Notes: generated from the letters alone by a model not told the origin. 64,000 nt of DNA from an uncultured Desulfovibrio sp. (GCA_934546745.1 CAKTDV010000005.1:62001-126000); one strand, 5' to 3'; shown: positions 20,710 to 30,234, counted from the first letter of the stretch. Numbers and translations are program-made.

Positions 20710-21969
20710 ATGGCGGCATTGCGGAAGAGTTTGTTGCAGCTGGTTTTTTCCGGGGCCTATCTGCTGCGCTGGAACGACAAGCTGCGCCCCGTGGAGCTCG
20801 CGGAACTGGACAAGCAGGCCCACAAGATGCTGACGGCCTGCCTTCTGTGGCAGGAAAACACCGCCTCCCTGCCCGGCGGGGAACGCGTGGGCATTGCCGC
20901 GCGCATCGTGGAGGGCGGTATTGCCGACTATCTCTACCGCCTGATCATCACGGACATCAAGCCCCCTGTCTTTTACCGCATCAGGGAGAACCCGGAGCAT
21001 TTCCGCCAGCTCACGGCCCATGTTCTGCAACGCCTGGAACCGTGCGCCGGACAGCTGGGGGATTTCTGGAACCGTCTGCGGCAATGGCACGAGCGGAGCG
21101 CGGAAACGGCGGCGGACAACGGGGAAAGGCTGGCGCGGCGCATTCTCGACGCCGCGCATCTCTACGCCTCCTCATGGGAATTCCATCTGATCCGCCCGCT
21201 GAACGCCTTTGACGAGGAGATGGACGAAATCGGCGCGTCCTTCCAGACCCGCCTCGACGCCTTCCGCGATCTCGCGGGCATGGCGGCCATTCTGGACGGA
21301 ACCGACGCGCTGTCCCGCGTGGCCAATCTCTGCGGGCGGCTGCGCTTCCAGATCCGCTGGACGCAGGTACCGCGCATCCCGGCCACCTCTGTCCTGGGGC
21401 ACATGTTCCTCGTGGCCGTGTACGCCTATTTCTTCAGTCTTGAGGCCGGGGCCTGCACGGCGCGCGCCTGCAACAATTTCTTCTGCGGCCTGCTCCACGA
21501 TCTGCCGGAGCTGCTCACCCGCGACATCATCGCGCCGGTCAAGACATCCGTGCCCAGCCTGCCGGGCATTCTCCGCCAGTACGAACTGGAGGAACTCCAG
21601 CGGCGCATTTTCCAGCCCCTGCGGCGCGACGGCTACGGCGCGCTGGCCGATCGCCTGGGCTACTATCTCGGCATGGAAACCGGATCGGAATTTCACGACG
21701 CCATCCTGCGCGACGGACACGCCAAGCGCGTCAGGGATTTCTTCGAGCTGCACGATCACTTCAACGACGATGCTCTTGATCCCAAGGACGGTATGCTGAT
21801 CAAGGTCTGCGACAGTCTGGCGGCCTTCATGGAGGCGCACAGCTCCATACGCAACGGCGTGTCCGCCGCATCCATGCAGGAAGCCTGCATCGGCCTCGGA
21901 CAGAAGCTGCGCTCCAGCCCCCTTTCCGCCCGCCTCGGCCTTGAGGCGCTGCTGGCGGATTTCGAGTAG
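20710..21969 (+). CDS. HD-domain protein (YfbR-like phosphohydrolase class)
   Basis: A 419-aa soluble protein. The C-terminal half holds an HD metal-hydrolase domain: first His in SVLGHMFLVAVYAYFF, the HD pair in CGLLHDLPELLTRD, and a late Asp in KVCDSLAAFMEAH. This resembles YfbR-type 5'-nucleotidases and HD-domain phosphohydrolases. The N-terminal half is helical and without a recognised domain. The start has an aggggagg site 6-8 nt upstream. It lies alone on the plus strand between three minus-strand chemoreceptor genes, with 271 nt upstream that contains no other gene. Substrate unknown. Confidence 0.75.
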   Translation: MAALRKSLLQLVFSGAYLLRWNDKLRPVELAELDKQAHKMLTACLLWQENTASLPGGERVGIAARIVEGGIADYLYRLIITDIKPPVFYRIRENPEHFRQLTAHVLQRLEPCAGQLGDFWNRLRQWHERSAETAADNGERLARRILDAAHLYASSWEFHLIRPLNAFDEEMDEIGASFQTRLDAFRDLAGMAAILDGTDALSRVANLCGRLRFQIRWTQVPRIPATSVLGHMFLVAVYAYFFSLEAGACTARACNNFFCGLLHDLPELLTRDIIAPVKTSVPSLPGILRQYELEELQRRIFQPLRRDGYGALADRLGYYLGMETGSEFHDAILRDGHAKRVRDFFELHDHFNDDALDPKDGMLIKVCDSLAAFMEAHSSIRNGVSAASMQEACIGLGQKLRSSPLSARLGLEALLADFE

Positions 21970-21991
21970 GCCCCGCTCAGAGGAGAGGAAC

Positions 21992-22014
21992 CGGCGGCGC
22001 TGGCTGCGCCGCCG
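21992..22014. terminator. GC-rich hairpin between convergent genes (weak terminator)
   Basis: A perfect 9-bp stem (cggcggcgc / gcgccgccg) with a 5-nt loop between the HD gene and the chemoreceptor gene at 22035. There is no T-run on either side, so it may only slow polymerase. Confidence 0.4.
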
Positions 22015-22034
22015 TGATCGATCAACGAGTCAAC

Positions 22035-24125
22035 TCAGCCGCGCCGCAGGTTCCCCACAAGACCGGCCAGACCCTGGGCCTGATCCGCCATATCCAATAC
22101 GGCGCGGGAGGCGTCCCTGAGCGTATCGGAAATCATGCGGCTCATGGCGCTGCAGGTCTCAATGGAGTGACTGATCTCCTCGCTGGCGGCGGACTGCTCC
22201 TCGCTGGCCGTGGCGATGGCGTTGACCTGATCGGCTGTGGCCTCGGCTGTCGCCACGATTTCTTCCAGCGCGTGTCCGGATTCATTGGCGAATTGCGTGG
22301 CTTCCTCAATCTGGCCCACAGCGTTATCCACCGAAACGGAGCTCTTGGCCGTGCTGTCCTGAATGCCTCTGATAGCGTTACTCACGTCATGCGTGGAGGC
22401 CATGGTCTTTTCCGCCAGCTTGCGCACCTCGTCGGCCACCACGGCGAAGCCGCGCCCGGCCTCTCCGGCCCTGGCGGCCTCGATGGCGGCGTTGAGAGCC
22501 AGCAGGTTCGTCTGGTCGGCAATATCGGAAATCACGCCCATGATCTGATCAATGGAACGCGCGTGCTCATTGAGCTGGTTCATATCCCGTTTGAGTTCCA
22601 GCGAAACCTGATGCACGGACTCAATGCACCGCAAAGAACGTTCCACAACCCGCGCGCCCGCCTCGGCCTTTTCTCTGGTTTCCGCCGAGGCGGAGGAAGC
22701 GGCGGCGGCATTTTTGGCCACTTCCCGCACGGTGGAATTCATCTCGGACATGGACTCGGCGGCCTCGGAAAGATGCCCGGCGGCCTCGGCGGCTCTCTGA
22801 TCGGACTCCTGGACCTGGGAGGCCAGCCGGGTGGACGCCGAACTGATTTTGCCGACAGAGCCTTCCAGTTCTCCGGCGGCGGCCAGCATGCCTTCACGAC
22901 GGGCGTTTTCGGCGCGCTGCCGGGCCTCATGGGCCTGTTCCGTAGCTTCCTGGGCCTTGGCCGTTTCCTGGCGGGCCAGTTCCGACTGATCGGCGGCCTC
23001 GGCAATGCGCACCTTCAGATTGTCCACCATGCCGCTGATGGCGCGCTGCAATTGGGCAAGCTCGCCATAATAGTCCCTTGGCTCAAGACGGGACTCCAGA
23101 TTGCCCGCCGAAATATCGCTGGCGGTGCGCACCATGCGCGACAACGGCCTGTTGATGGAGCGAACCAGCCAGGCCATACCCAGCAGGGCCACCGCGGCCA
23201 GCCCCAGTGTTATCAGCGCCACATGAAGTACCGTGGCGTTGCTGCGGGCAAAGATGTCCTTTTCCGCCTGCACGGAAATCAGCTTCCAGCCGAAGGCATT
23301 TGTCATGACATTGGCTTGGAGGCTCTCCCCGTTCAACTCCAGGCGCACAAGGCCGCCCCGCGTTGCGAACGCCTTCATCAGTTCGGGATCGGCAAGATCC
23401 TTGCCCAGCACCTTGCCAACCAGACCCGGATGTTCCGGCTCGCACAAAATTCTGCCCGTATTTTCGATAAGGACAAAATAGCCGCTGTCACCCTTGCTCA
23501 GTTCCGCAAATCTGGCGGCCAGCCCCTTGAGTGTCACGTCGATGCCCAGCACACCCGTAAGCGCGCCCCGGGCATCCCTCATCTTGTGCGTAATGGCAAA
23601 AACAGTCTCTCCTGTGATGGAAACATAGGCTTCGGCCAAACCGACATCGGCAGAAGCATTGGCGCGGGCGGCATACCACGGGCGTTGGCGCACATCGAAC
23701 CGGGAAGCGACCTTGGACCCATCCAGCGTCGTGGCCATGCTGCCATCGGCATAGCCGGCACAGATTTCCACATAATCCTCATAGCCTTTGCTCATGGCGA
23801 TCAGCTTGTTCAGCAGCTCGCGCGCATCGTGGCTCAACGCGGCGAAGTCGACCTCGGTATCGCTGTCGTTCTCCGCATAGCGGGGGAAATGACCAGCGGC
23901 ATTGGCGAGCCCGGCGTCATTGGCCAGTATCGCCGCATCGTGGACGGCCGTATTGACGAAGGCCTCAATGTAATCGTTCATCAGCCGCAGACGCTCACCG
24001 GACGACGACATATAGTAGCTTTGTGCGTCATTGCGCATCTGTACGGTCACATAGCCGATGACGCCACCCACGATGAGCAGCAGCGTCGAAATACATACCA
24101 GAAGGATTCTCGCACGAATGGTCAT
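22035..24125 (-). CDS. Methyl-accepting chemotaxis protein with periplasmic dCache-type sensor
   Basis: A 696-aa receptor. Membrane segment 1 is at about 8-28 (ILLVCISTLLLIVGGVIGYV). The periplasmic domain (about 30-285) has dCache character: FDVRQRPWYAARANASADVG followed by a YVSITGETVFAITHKM-type strand, a pattern known from receptors for amino acids and small acids. Membrane segment 2 lies near 290-315, then a HAMP domain and the signalling hairpin (QTNLLALNAAIEAARAGEAG). No CheR-binding pentapeptide is seen at the C-terminus. It lies 7 nt downstream of the PAS receptor gene on the same strand, so they form an operon. Confidence 0.95.
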   Translation of the reverse strand: MTIRARILLVCISTLLLIVGGVIGYVTVQMRNDAQSYYMSSSGERLRLMNDYIEAFVNTAVHDAAILANDAGLANAAGHFPRYAENDSDTEVDFAALSHDARELLNKLIAMSKGYEDYVEICAGYADGSMATTLDGSKVASRFDVRQRPWYAARANASADVGLAEAYVSITGETVFAITHKMRDARGALTGVLGIDVTLKGLAARFAELSKGDSGYFVLIENTGRILCEPEHPGLVGKVLGKDLADPELMKAFATRGGLVRLELNGESLQANVMTNAFGWKLISVQAEKDIFARSNATVLHVALITLGLAAVALLGMAWLVRSINRPLSRMVRTASDISAGNLESRLEPRDYYGELAQLQRAISGMVDNLKVRIAEAADQSELARQETAKAQEATEQAHEARQRAENARREGMLAAAGELEGSVGKISSASTRLASQVQESDQRAAEAAGHLSEAAESMSEMNSTVREVAKNAAAASSASAETREKAEAGARVVERSLRCIESVHQVSLELKRDMNQLNEHARSIDQIMGVISDIADQTNLLALNAAIEAARAGEAGRGFAVVADEVRKLAEKTMASTHDVSNAIRGIQDSTAKSSVSVDNAVGQIEEATQFANESGHALEEIVATAEATADQVNAIATASEEQSAASEEISHSIETCSAMSRMISDTLRDASRAVLDMADQAQGLAGLVGNLRRG

Positions 24126-24132
24126 GGGAATA

Positions 24133-25803
24133 TTACCTCTTTATGTCGCCCACCAGCTTTTCCAGCGAGGCGGACTGCGCGGCCAACTCCGTCACAGCCT
24201 GCGCCGCATCCCGCATGGCCTGGGCCGTGCCACCGGCAATGTCGTTCACTTCCGCAATGGATCGGTTGATTTGCTCGCTTGTGGCGGACTGCTCTTCAGC
24301 GGCGGTAGCGATGGCGCGCACCTGATCGGCGGTGCTGTCCGCCATGCGCACGATATCCTGAAGGGCCTCGCCCGACTGGTTGACCAGCAGCGTGGCGTCC
24401 TCAATGGCCTTGGCGGAGCTCTCCACCTGCGCAATGCTTTTTTCCGTGCTTTTCTGTATGTCCACAATGGCCTTGTCCACCTCCGCGGTGGAGGCCATGG
24501 TCTTTTCCGCCAGTTTGCGCACCTCGTCGGCCACCACGGCGAAACCGCGCCCGGCCTCGCCCGCGCGGGCGGCCTCAATGGCGGCATTGAGGGCCAGCAG
24601 GTTCGTCTGATCGGCAATATCGGAAATGACTCCCATGATCTGGGTGATGGCCTGGGCGCTCTTATCAAGCTGGCCCATATCCGTCTTGAGGGCGAGCGCC
24701 TGTTGCCGGACGAGCTCAATGGCGTCCATGGCCTTCCGCACGACCTTCTCGCCGTCATCGGCCTTGTTGCGCGTCGAGGCGGAGGCCTCCGATGCCTCTC
24801 CGGCATTTTTGGCCACCTCAATCACCGTGGAATTCATGGCATTCATGGCCTCGGCGGTTTCCGTGGCCCGGGCCGCCTGTTTCTCGGCCCCCTGTTCGGA
24901 CTGCGCGATATACTCCGACAACTGCCGGGCCGCCGAGGACAACGTTGCGGCCAAGGATTCCAGATGGCCGGCCGTGGCAAAGATGCGGGACTTCTGCTCT
25001 TCCACGTTCTGAATGTCGACGAGTGAGCCGCAGGCGCGCACGGCCTTGCCGGTATTGTCCCGCCGCACACCCCCCGTGGCCCTGAACCAGCGCCAGGAAC
25101 CGTCCCGCAGGCGCAGGCGGTAGGCGACGTCATAGCGTTCGATCCTGCCTTCCAGCGCATCGCCAAAAACGGCAAAGGTCTTGCCCTTGTCGTCGGGATG
25201 CAGACGGTCGGCCCAGGAGCCGACAACATCGGGAAAATCGTCCACGCTGGCAAAGCCCAGAAGGCGGCGAAATTCCGCCGACCATGTCCAGCGGCTTTTG
25301 GGCGACAGGGGATCCCCGTCCGCCAGCACCACATTCCAGAGACCCACACCCGCTGAAGAGCCCCAGAGCTGGAGCATCTCCTCACGCTGGTGGCCTTCGT
25401 GGATATCCGCCAGCGATCCGCAGGCGCGCACGGCCTTGCCGGTATTGTCCCGCCGCACGCCCCCCCTGGCCCTGAACCAGCGGTAGGAATCATCCCGCAT
25501 ACGCAGGCGGTAGACAACGTCATACCGGTCGGTCTTGCCTGCCAGCGCATCGCCGAAGACGGCAAAGGTCCTGGCCTTGTCGTCGGGATGCAGACGGTCG
25601 GCCCAGGAGCCGACAACATCGGGGAAGTCATCCACACTGGAAAAGCCCAGAAGGCGGCGAAACTCCGCCGACCATGTCCAGCGGCTTCGGGGTGACAGCG
25701 GGTCGGCGTTGTGCAGCTCCACGTCCCACAGCCCGACGCCCGCCGAGGAACCCCACAGGTTCACCAAGCGGGCATTACGCAGCGTTTTCTGGAAAAAATT
25801 CAT
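24133..25803 (-). CDS. Cytoplasmic methyl-accepting chemotaxis protein with two near-identical PAS domains
   Basis: A 556-aa receptor with no membrane segment. Two PAS_3-type domains lie at about 16-135 and 145-263. They are nearly identical: both contain LWGSSAGVGLW, then SRWTWSAEFRRLLGF, then RLHPDDK, then GGVRRDNTGKAVRACGSL. The signalling hairpin follows, with QTNLLALNAAIEAARAGEAG. PAS_3 domains bind cofactors (heme, FAD) or small ligands; no binding residue can be assigned here. The gene leads the operon with the dCache receptor 7 nt downstream. Being soluble, it probably senses an internal redox or energy signal. Confidence 0.94.
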   Translation of the reverse strand: MNFFQKTLRNARLVNLWGSSAGVGLWDVELHNADPLSPRSRWTWSAEFRRLLGFSSVDDFPDVVGSWADRLHPDDKARTFAVFGDALAGKTDRYDVVYRLRMRDDSYRWFRARGGVRRDNTGKAVRACGSLADIHEGHQREEMLQLWGSSAGVGLWNVVLADGDPLSPKSRWTWSAEFRRLLGFASVDDFPDVVGSWADRLHPDDKGKTFAVFGDALEGRIERYDVAYRLRLRDGSWRWFRATGGVRRDNTGKAVRACGSLVDIQNVEEQKSRIFATAGHLESLAATLSSAARQLSEYIAQSEQGAEKQAARATETAEAMNAMNSTVIEVAKNAGEASEASASTRNKADDGEKVVRKAMDAIELVRQQALALKTDMGQLDKSAQAITQIMGVISDIADQTNLLALNAAIEAARAGEAGRGFAVVADEVRKLAEKTMASTAEVDKAIVDIQKSTEKSIAQVESSAKAIEDATLLVNQSGEALQDIVRMADSTADQVRAIATAAEEQSATSEQINRSIAEVNDIAGGTAQAMRDAAQAVTELAAQSASLEKLVGDIKR

Positions 25804-26201
25804 ATGCAGTCCGTCCTGTCAGAGTTTCAATCCGCAGTCGCCCCATACCCCGTGGCCAAGGCTGTCCGCGCTGCCGTGCGGCGTGCCTCTCCCCCAAAGG
25901 AGTGGGCGCGAAAAAATTTTTCACTGGCGTTGCCAGCGGTCACGAACATCTCCCCCCCTGAAGGGAAGGGGTCAGGGCACGAAATCTTTGATGCGGCCAG
26001 ACCTCAATCCCGGATCTTTTTATTCTGAATTTCAATTTCAAAAAAGGCGCTGCCCGCACACGGCGGTTTTCCCCCGCGCACAGGCGCGGCCATCCGTTCC
26101 CGCGTTCGCCGGATCAATGCATCTTCTCATCGTGACGCCGCTCTGGAACATGCGCCTCGGCAACGGCTATTTTCCGCTTATCGTACTCCTCGCGGGAATG
26201 A
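25804..26201. other. Intergenic region with an orphan copy of the dispersed leader element
   Basis: This 398-bp gap lies upstream of the PAS receptor gene (minus) and after the end of trmI (minus). It holds no gene with a ribosome-binding site and coding character. A copy of the dispersed leader element runs from 25911 to 25993 on the plus strand, yet no plus-strand gene follows. Around 26010-26045 the sequence turns AT-rich (ctttttattctgaatttcaa). Confidence 0.5.
25911..25993 (+). repeat. Dispersed leader element, copy D (orphan)
   Basis: Shares with the other copies an A/T run, a small hairpin (CTGGC-gtt-GCCAG at 25924-25936), then GGTCACGAACATCT, a C-run plus TGAAGGG, and the end ATCTTTGATG. 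The hairpin arms differ in sequence from those of the copies at 39.9 and 52.6 kb but still pair. No gene starts at its terminal ATG. Confidence 0.6.
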
Positions 26202-27137
26202 TTAGCCCCTTCTGAGGAAGGACAGCAGTTTCCCCAGCGGCGTAAGGCTCTCCTCCGTTCCAGCGGGAGCTTCCTCTTCTCCGTCCTGTTGCGGCGCCTC
26301 CAGGCGGGCCAGGCGCGCCGCTTCCCGCTTGCGCTCGCGGGTACCCAGCGGTTTGAGCGATTCAAAGGCCTCGCTGCCGTCCTGCTGGCGGCAGAAGACA
26401 AGAAAGCCCGTGTGGGCGGTCATGCGATCCTCTGGACGCAAGCGGTCGGCCACGGGTTTCCAGCCGCGAATGAGGATCTCGCAGACTTCCACCTCGGCAA
26501 AGGGCCGCTTCTCCAGACCGAGCAGAAGGCGCGACACCTGATCCACAGTGGGCACAAGAAAGCCCAGCATCGCGCCGGGGCGCACGGCCTCCAGCGCGTG
26601 ATCAAGATACTCCCACGGTGTCCGCACATCGAGAAAGAGCGCATCCGCGCCGGTGACGGTGAAGCCTTCGGCAATATCGCGCAACACCAGTTCCACGTTG
26701 CCGCCCAGACCGGCCCAGTCAAGATTGCGGCGGGCCAGCTTCAGGAATTCCTCCCTGGCCTCATGGGTCACCACGCGCCCCGTGGGGCCGCAGAACCACG
26801 ACAACCCCATTGTCAGACCGCCGGAGCCGCTGCCCGCCTCGACGATGGTGCGTCCCGGCCCCGCGCCGAGCTTCAGGCAGATATAGGCTATGTCCTTGGG
26901 ATAGATGACCTGCGTCTGCCGCTTGAGGTTCTTCAGGCGATCGTGGAGCGTGGCCTCCTGCACCCTGATGGGCACGCCCTGCGATGTCTCCACGACAGCC
27001 CCGAAATGGGCCTCGTGGACAGCGGCGGCGGACAGGCCGCCGTCGTTACTGTGCCAGTCCTGCCCTTCCTCAAGGCGTTTGACGTAGCCGCGCCCCTTGG
27101 GCGTCCTGTAGACGACAAGAGAACCATAGGGAATCAT
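26202..27137 (-). CDS. trmI: tRNA (adenine-58-N1) methyltransferase, TrmI/GCD14 family
   Basis: Methylates A58 in the T-loop of tRNAs. The 311-aa protein has the small N-terminal beta domain (MIPYGSLVVYRTPKGRGYVK). The Rossmann methyltransferase fold follows, with SAM motif IVEAGSGSGGLTMGL and the acidic residue after strand 2 in VVTHEAREEF. The catalytic-loop region is DALFLDVRTPWEYLDHAL. The phrase RQTQVIYPKDIAYI before motif I is typical of the family. The C-terminal 70 residues are charged and low in complexity, an extension beyond the core. It lies 66 nt downstream of the PBP1A gene on the same strand. Confidence 0.93.
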   Translation of the reverse strand: MIPYGSLVVYRTPKGRGYVKRLEEGQDWHSNDGGLSAAAVHEAHFGAVVETSQGVPIRVQEATLHDRLKNLKRQTQVIYPKDIAYICLKLGAGPGRTIVEAGSGSGGLTMGLSWFCGPTGRVVTHEAREEFLKLARRNLDWAGLGGNVELVLRDIAEGFTVTGADALFLDVRTPWEYLDHALEAVRPGAMLGFLVPTVDQVSRLLLGLEKRPFAEVEVCEILIRGWKPVADRLRPEDRMTAHTGFLVFCRQQDGSEAFESLKPLGTRERKREAARLARLEAPQQDGEEEAPAGTEESLTPLGKLLSFLRRG

Positions 27138-27203
27138 GGAAAACCTTCTCCGTTAGAGCATAGTGCCTTTGAAAGCTGTCACGTTCAAATATGACGTTGT
27201 TCC

Positions 27204-29654
27204 TCAGAACATCTGCCGCATCAGATCCTCGCCGCCTTCCAGGGTCTCGACGCCGGGCGCGCCCGCCGCGGCCGAAGGATCGGAGGGCGTGACACCATCC
27301 ACGGCCGAGAGTCCGGGCTGGGCCGGGCCGTGAAAGGCCAGATTGCCTTCCATGGTGATGCCCGGCGGCATGACAAAATCCTGCGGGCTTTCCTTGTACA
27401 GAGGTTCCACCGCTGTCCGGTAATAGCGGAAAATGGGCGCGGCCGTGCGCCCGCCCTGCTCAAGACGCCCCAGGGAACGAACCTGATCAAAGCCCACATA
27501 GACGCCGGTGACAAGATAGGGCGAAAAACCCACGAACCAGGTATCGCATTCCTCATTGGTGGTACCGGTCTTGCCTCCGATGTTGGTATAGCCCTCCACG
27601 CGGGCGCGGCTCCCCGTACCGGCGTTGACAACCTCCTTGAGCAGACAGGCCATCTGATAGGCGTTCTGCGGGCTTATGGCCTGCCAGTGCTCCACGTCCT
27701 GCCGGTAGAGTTCGCGGCCCCGCGCATCCACGATGGACGTGATGATACGCGGCCGCACGCCAAGTCCCTGATTGGCGAAGGCGGCATAGGCCTGTGTCAG
27801 ATTGAGGGGCGATACGGCCACGGCCCCGAGGCTGACGGCCAGTTCCCGCGGAAAGTCCGGTTCAAGGCCAAGCATTTTGGCGCGCTGAATGACGCTGGAA
27901 ATGCCGATGGTCTGCGCCACGCGCACCGTGGTGGTGTTGCGCGAGAGGGCCAGCGCGGTATGCAGGGGCAGGATGCCCTTGTAATTGTGCTCGTAGTTGG
28001 AAGGTCTCCAGACTTCGTTGGTGTAGGGATTGACATAGACCAGCGGCCCGTCCAGCACCTGCGAAAGGGGCGTGAACCCGGCGTCAAGGGCCGCCGAATA
28101 GACCACGGGCTTGAAGCTGGAACCGGGTTGCCGCCGCGCCTGCGTGGCACGGTTGAAATGGCTGTTGCCGAACTGATAGCCGCCGATGAGCGCCACCACG
28201 TCCCCGCTCTGGGGTTCGATGGCGGCCAGCGCGCCCTGGGCCAGCGGCTCCTGTTGCAGCCGCAGCGCCACCGGCGTCGTTTTCTGGACTTTGGCGGGAT
28301 CATAGGCGACTTCCCGCTTTTTCTTCCCTTCCTGCACCAGAAGCGGCGCGGCGGAAACCCAGATCAGATCTCCGGCTTCGGCCACCGCGCGCGCATCCTT
28401 GACCGCAGGGGCGTGCGCCCCGGCCACACGGGGATTGGGCTTGCGGGCCCAGCTCATATGCGCCAGAGACACAATGCCGGTATACCCCTGCCCCAGGGCC
28501 ACGGTAAGCTGCTTCACCTCGGATCGCGTGACAAGGGCCTTGACCCATGCGCCGCCCGCAAGATTGATCGGATCAAAGGGGGTCTCCTCAGGAAAAGCCC
28601 GCTGCTCTTCCGGAGTCAGCTTTCCGATGGGGCCGCGCCAGCCCTGCCGCTTGTCCAGTTCTTCCAGTCCCCGCCGCAGGGCAGCTCCGGCGGCATCCTG
28701 CTGCACGGGATCCATGGACGTGCGCACGGTGAGACCGGCCTCATACACATAGTCCTCGCCGGATTTTCTGGTGCGCACACCAAGGGCGGCAAGATTTTTT
28801 TCGGTAAAGAACTCCACGAGCAGCCTGCGCGCCTCCTCCTGATACCACTGGGCCGCGCCGGGACGGTAGTCAGGCATGCTCCAGTAAATCAGGGGTTCGT
28901 CGCTGGCCTGCCGGTACTGCTCCTCAGAAATCCATTGCAGCGCCCGCATGCGCCCCAGCACATACATCTGGCGCTTTTTCGCCTCCTCAGGGTGCCGGAA
29001 GGGATTGTAGCGGCTGGGGGCCTGGGGCAGACCGGCAATGACGGCGGCCTCGGCAAGGGTGATGTCGGCGGCGTGTTTGCCAAAATACGTCCGTGCCGCG
29101 GCCTCGACGCCGTAGGCATGCTGCCCCAGATAGATATAATTGAGGTAGGTCAGCAGGATCTGATCCTTGGACAGCGTGTTTTCCAGCTGGTAGGCCAGAA
29201 TGGCCTCTTTCATCTTGCGGGTATAGCTGCGCTCCGAGGTCAGCAGCAGCTGCTTGATGACCTGCTGCGTGATGGTGCTGCCGCCCTGCCGCTTGGAACC
29301 GCTGGTAATATTGACAAAGGCCGCGCGGGCGATGGCCACGGGATCCACGCCGCTGTGACGGTAGAAGTTGTCGTCCTCGGCGGCGAGAAAGGCCAGCGGC
29401 AGATACTTGGGCATGTCTTCCAGCGTGATGATGAAGCGCTTTTCATGATAGAGCGTGCCCAGAATGGAACCGTCACGGGCAAGAATGGTGGTCGCCTGCG
29501 GCGGATGATAGTCCTCAAGCCGCGACAGATCGGGCAAATCGCGCGATGCCCAGAAAAACAGCATGGCGACGATGGCGGAACAGGCAATGCCGCTCACAAT
29601 ACACAGACCTCCCATCCAGACGAGGTATTTTTTCCATGCGATGTGTTGCATCAT
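27204..29654 (-). CDS. Penicillin-binding protein 1A (bifunctional peptidoglycan synthase)
   Basis: A class A PBP that polymerises glycan strands and cross-links peptides. It is 816 aa when started at 29654 (MMQHIAWKKYLVWMGG); the frame stays open upstream, but that start puts the membrane anchor (about 11-35) next to the N-terminus. The GT51 domain has catalytic Glu93 in AAEDDNFYRHSGVD, plus QGGSTITQQVIKQLL and TYLNYIYLGQHAYGVEAAA. The transpeptidase has the Ser-x-x-Lys motif in GSSFKP, the SRN motif in LSRNTTT, and KTGT in GGKTGTTNEECDTWFVGF. An OB-like insert lies between the two domains, as in PBP1A. The ribosome-binding site is modest (aaagg, 13 nt away). Confidence 0.95.
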   Translation of the reverse strand: MMQHIAWKKYLVWMGGLCIVSGIACSAIVAMLFFWASRDLPDLSRLEDYHPPQATTILARDGSILGTLYHEKRFIITLEDMPKYLPLAFLAAEDDNFYRHSGVDPVAIARAAFVNITSGSKRQGGSTITQQVIKQLLLTSERSYTRKMKEAILAYQLENTLSKDQILLTYLNYIYLGQHAYGVEAAARTYFGKHAADITLAEAAVIAGLPQAPSRYNPFRHPEEAKKRQMYVLGRMRALQWISEEQYRQASDEPLIYWSMPDYRPGAAQWYQEEARRLLVEFFTEKNLAALGVRTRKSGEDYVYEAGLTVRTSMDPVQQDAAGAALRRGLEELDKRQGWRGPIGKLTPEEQRAFPEETPFDPINLAGGAWVKALVTRSEVKQLTVALGQGYTGIVSLAHMSWARKPNPRVAGAHAPAVKDARAVAEAGDLIWVSAAPLLVQEGKKKREVAYDPAKVQKTTPVALRLQQEPLAQGALAAIEPQSGDVVALIGGYQFGNSHFNRATQARRQPGSSFKPVVYSAALDAGFTPLSQVLDGPLVYVNPYTNEVWRPSNYEHNYKGILPLHTALALSRNTTTVRVAQTIGISSVIQRAKMLGLEPDFPRELAVSLGAVAVSPLNLTQAYAAFANQGLGVRPRIITSIVDARGRELYRQDVEHWQAISPQNAYQMACLLKEVVNAGTGSRARVEGYTNIGGKTGTTNEECDTWFVGFSPYLVTGVYVGFDQVRSLGRLEQGGRTAAPIFRYYRTAVEPLYKESPQDFVMPPGITMEGNLAFHGPAQPGLSAVDGVTPSDPSAAAGAPGVETLEGGEDLMRQMF

Positions 29655-29754
29655 GGTTCGCCGATACCTTTTTTTCCGTGCGCCGTAAAGGGGCGGACGG
29701 CGGATCCCCCTCCTGAAACGCATGCCGGAAAAAAGTCGCCAGCGGAAAAAAGAA

Positions 29755-29796
29755 GAAACAAAAAAAGGCGAAAGGAACAATCCTTCCGCCTTTTTT
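29755..29796. terminator. Bidirectional intrinsic terminator after dsrC
   Basis: A ten-base-pair stem with one mismatch (ggcgaaagga / tccttccgcc), a 4-nt loop, and A6/T6 runs on both flanks. It lies about 25 nt downstream of the dsrC stop on the minus strand. Confidence 0.88.
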
Positions 29797-29821
29797 GGAC
29801 ATTACAAAAATGCGTTGGAGA

Positions 29822-30139
29822 CTACACGCAGCCGGTGGGCTTGGGCAGACCGGCCATTTTGCAGGCGCCTTTGCCGGGGCCGGAGGGGAAGAGTTCGTAC
29901 ACTTCCTTCAGTTTGTAGCCGGTGTTCTTGGAGAGAATGCGCACCATCGGGGCGATACCGTTCTTCTTGTAGTAATCCTGCAGGAAGTCCAGAATCTTCT
30001 GATGGTCGGGGGTGATGTCGGAGATGCCCTCGGATTCCTTCACGTATTCCATCCACTCGGGGCACCAGTCGTCAAAACGGAGCAGGAAACCGTCTTCGTC
30101 TACCTCAAACGTTTTACCCTGAAAGGAAATCTCAGCCAT
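29822..30139 (-). CDS. dsrC: Sulfur carrier protein DsrC
   Basis: DsrC is the co-substrate of dissimilatory sulfite reductase. Sulfite sulfur ends up as a trisulfide between its two C-terminal cysteines, which is then reduced, most likely by DsrMKJOP. The protein is 105 aa, the usual size. It carries both redox cysteines, Cys93 in KGACKMAG and Cys104 in PTGCV, the pattern that separates true DsrC from TusE-type proteins with a single Cys. A strong aaggaggac site precedes the start. It stands alone with its own terminator, about 24 kb from dsrMKJOP; dsrAB are not in the window. Expected to be highly expressed. Confidence 0.98.
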   Translation of the reverse strand: MAEISFQGKTFEVDEDGFLLRFDDWCPEWMEYVKESEGISDITPDHQKILDFLQDYYKKNGIAPMVRILSKNTGYKLKEVYELFPSGPGKGACKMAGLPKPTGCV

Positions 30140-30234
30140 GCTTGTCCTCCTTGGACCAGTCTTACCGGGTCAAGGGCGGTATGCCCCGGACTCTACAGCC
30201 GGACGCTTCCCGGCCATGTGCCTGAATAATTCGT

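Noticed and set aside
22014..24269. A 751-codon open frame on the plus strand
   Set aside because: Antisense of the dCache chemoreceptor gene; Gly/His-rich with no motifs.
27330..29918. An 862-codon open frame on the plus strand
   Set aside because: Antisense of PBP1A, whose catalytic motifs are all present.
29822..30139. TusE (tRNA thiolation) instead of DsrC
   Set aside because: Both C-terminal cysteines (93 and 104) are present, whereas TusE keeps only the last one, and a dsrMKJOP operon is in the same window.
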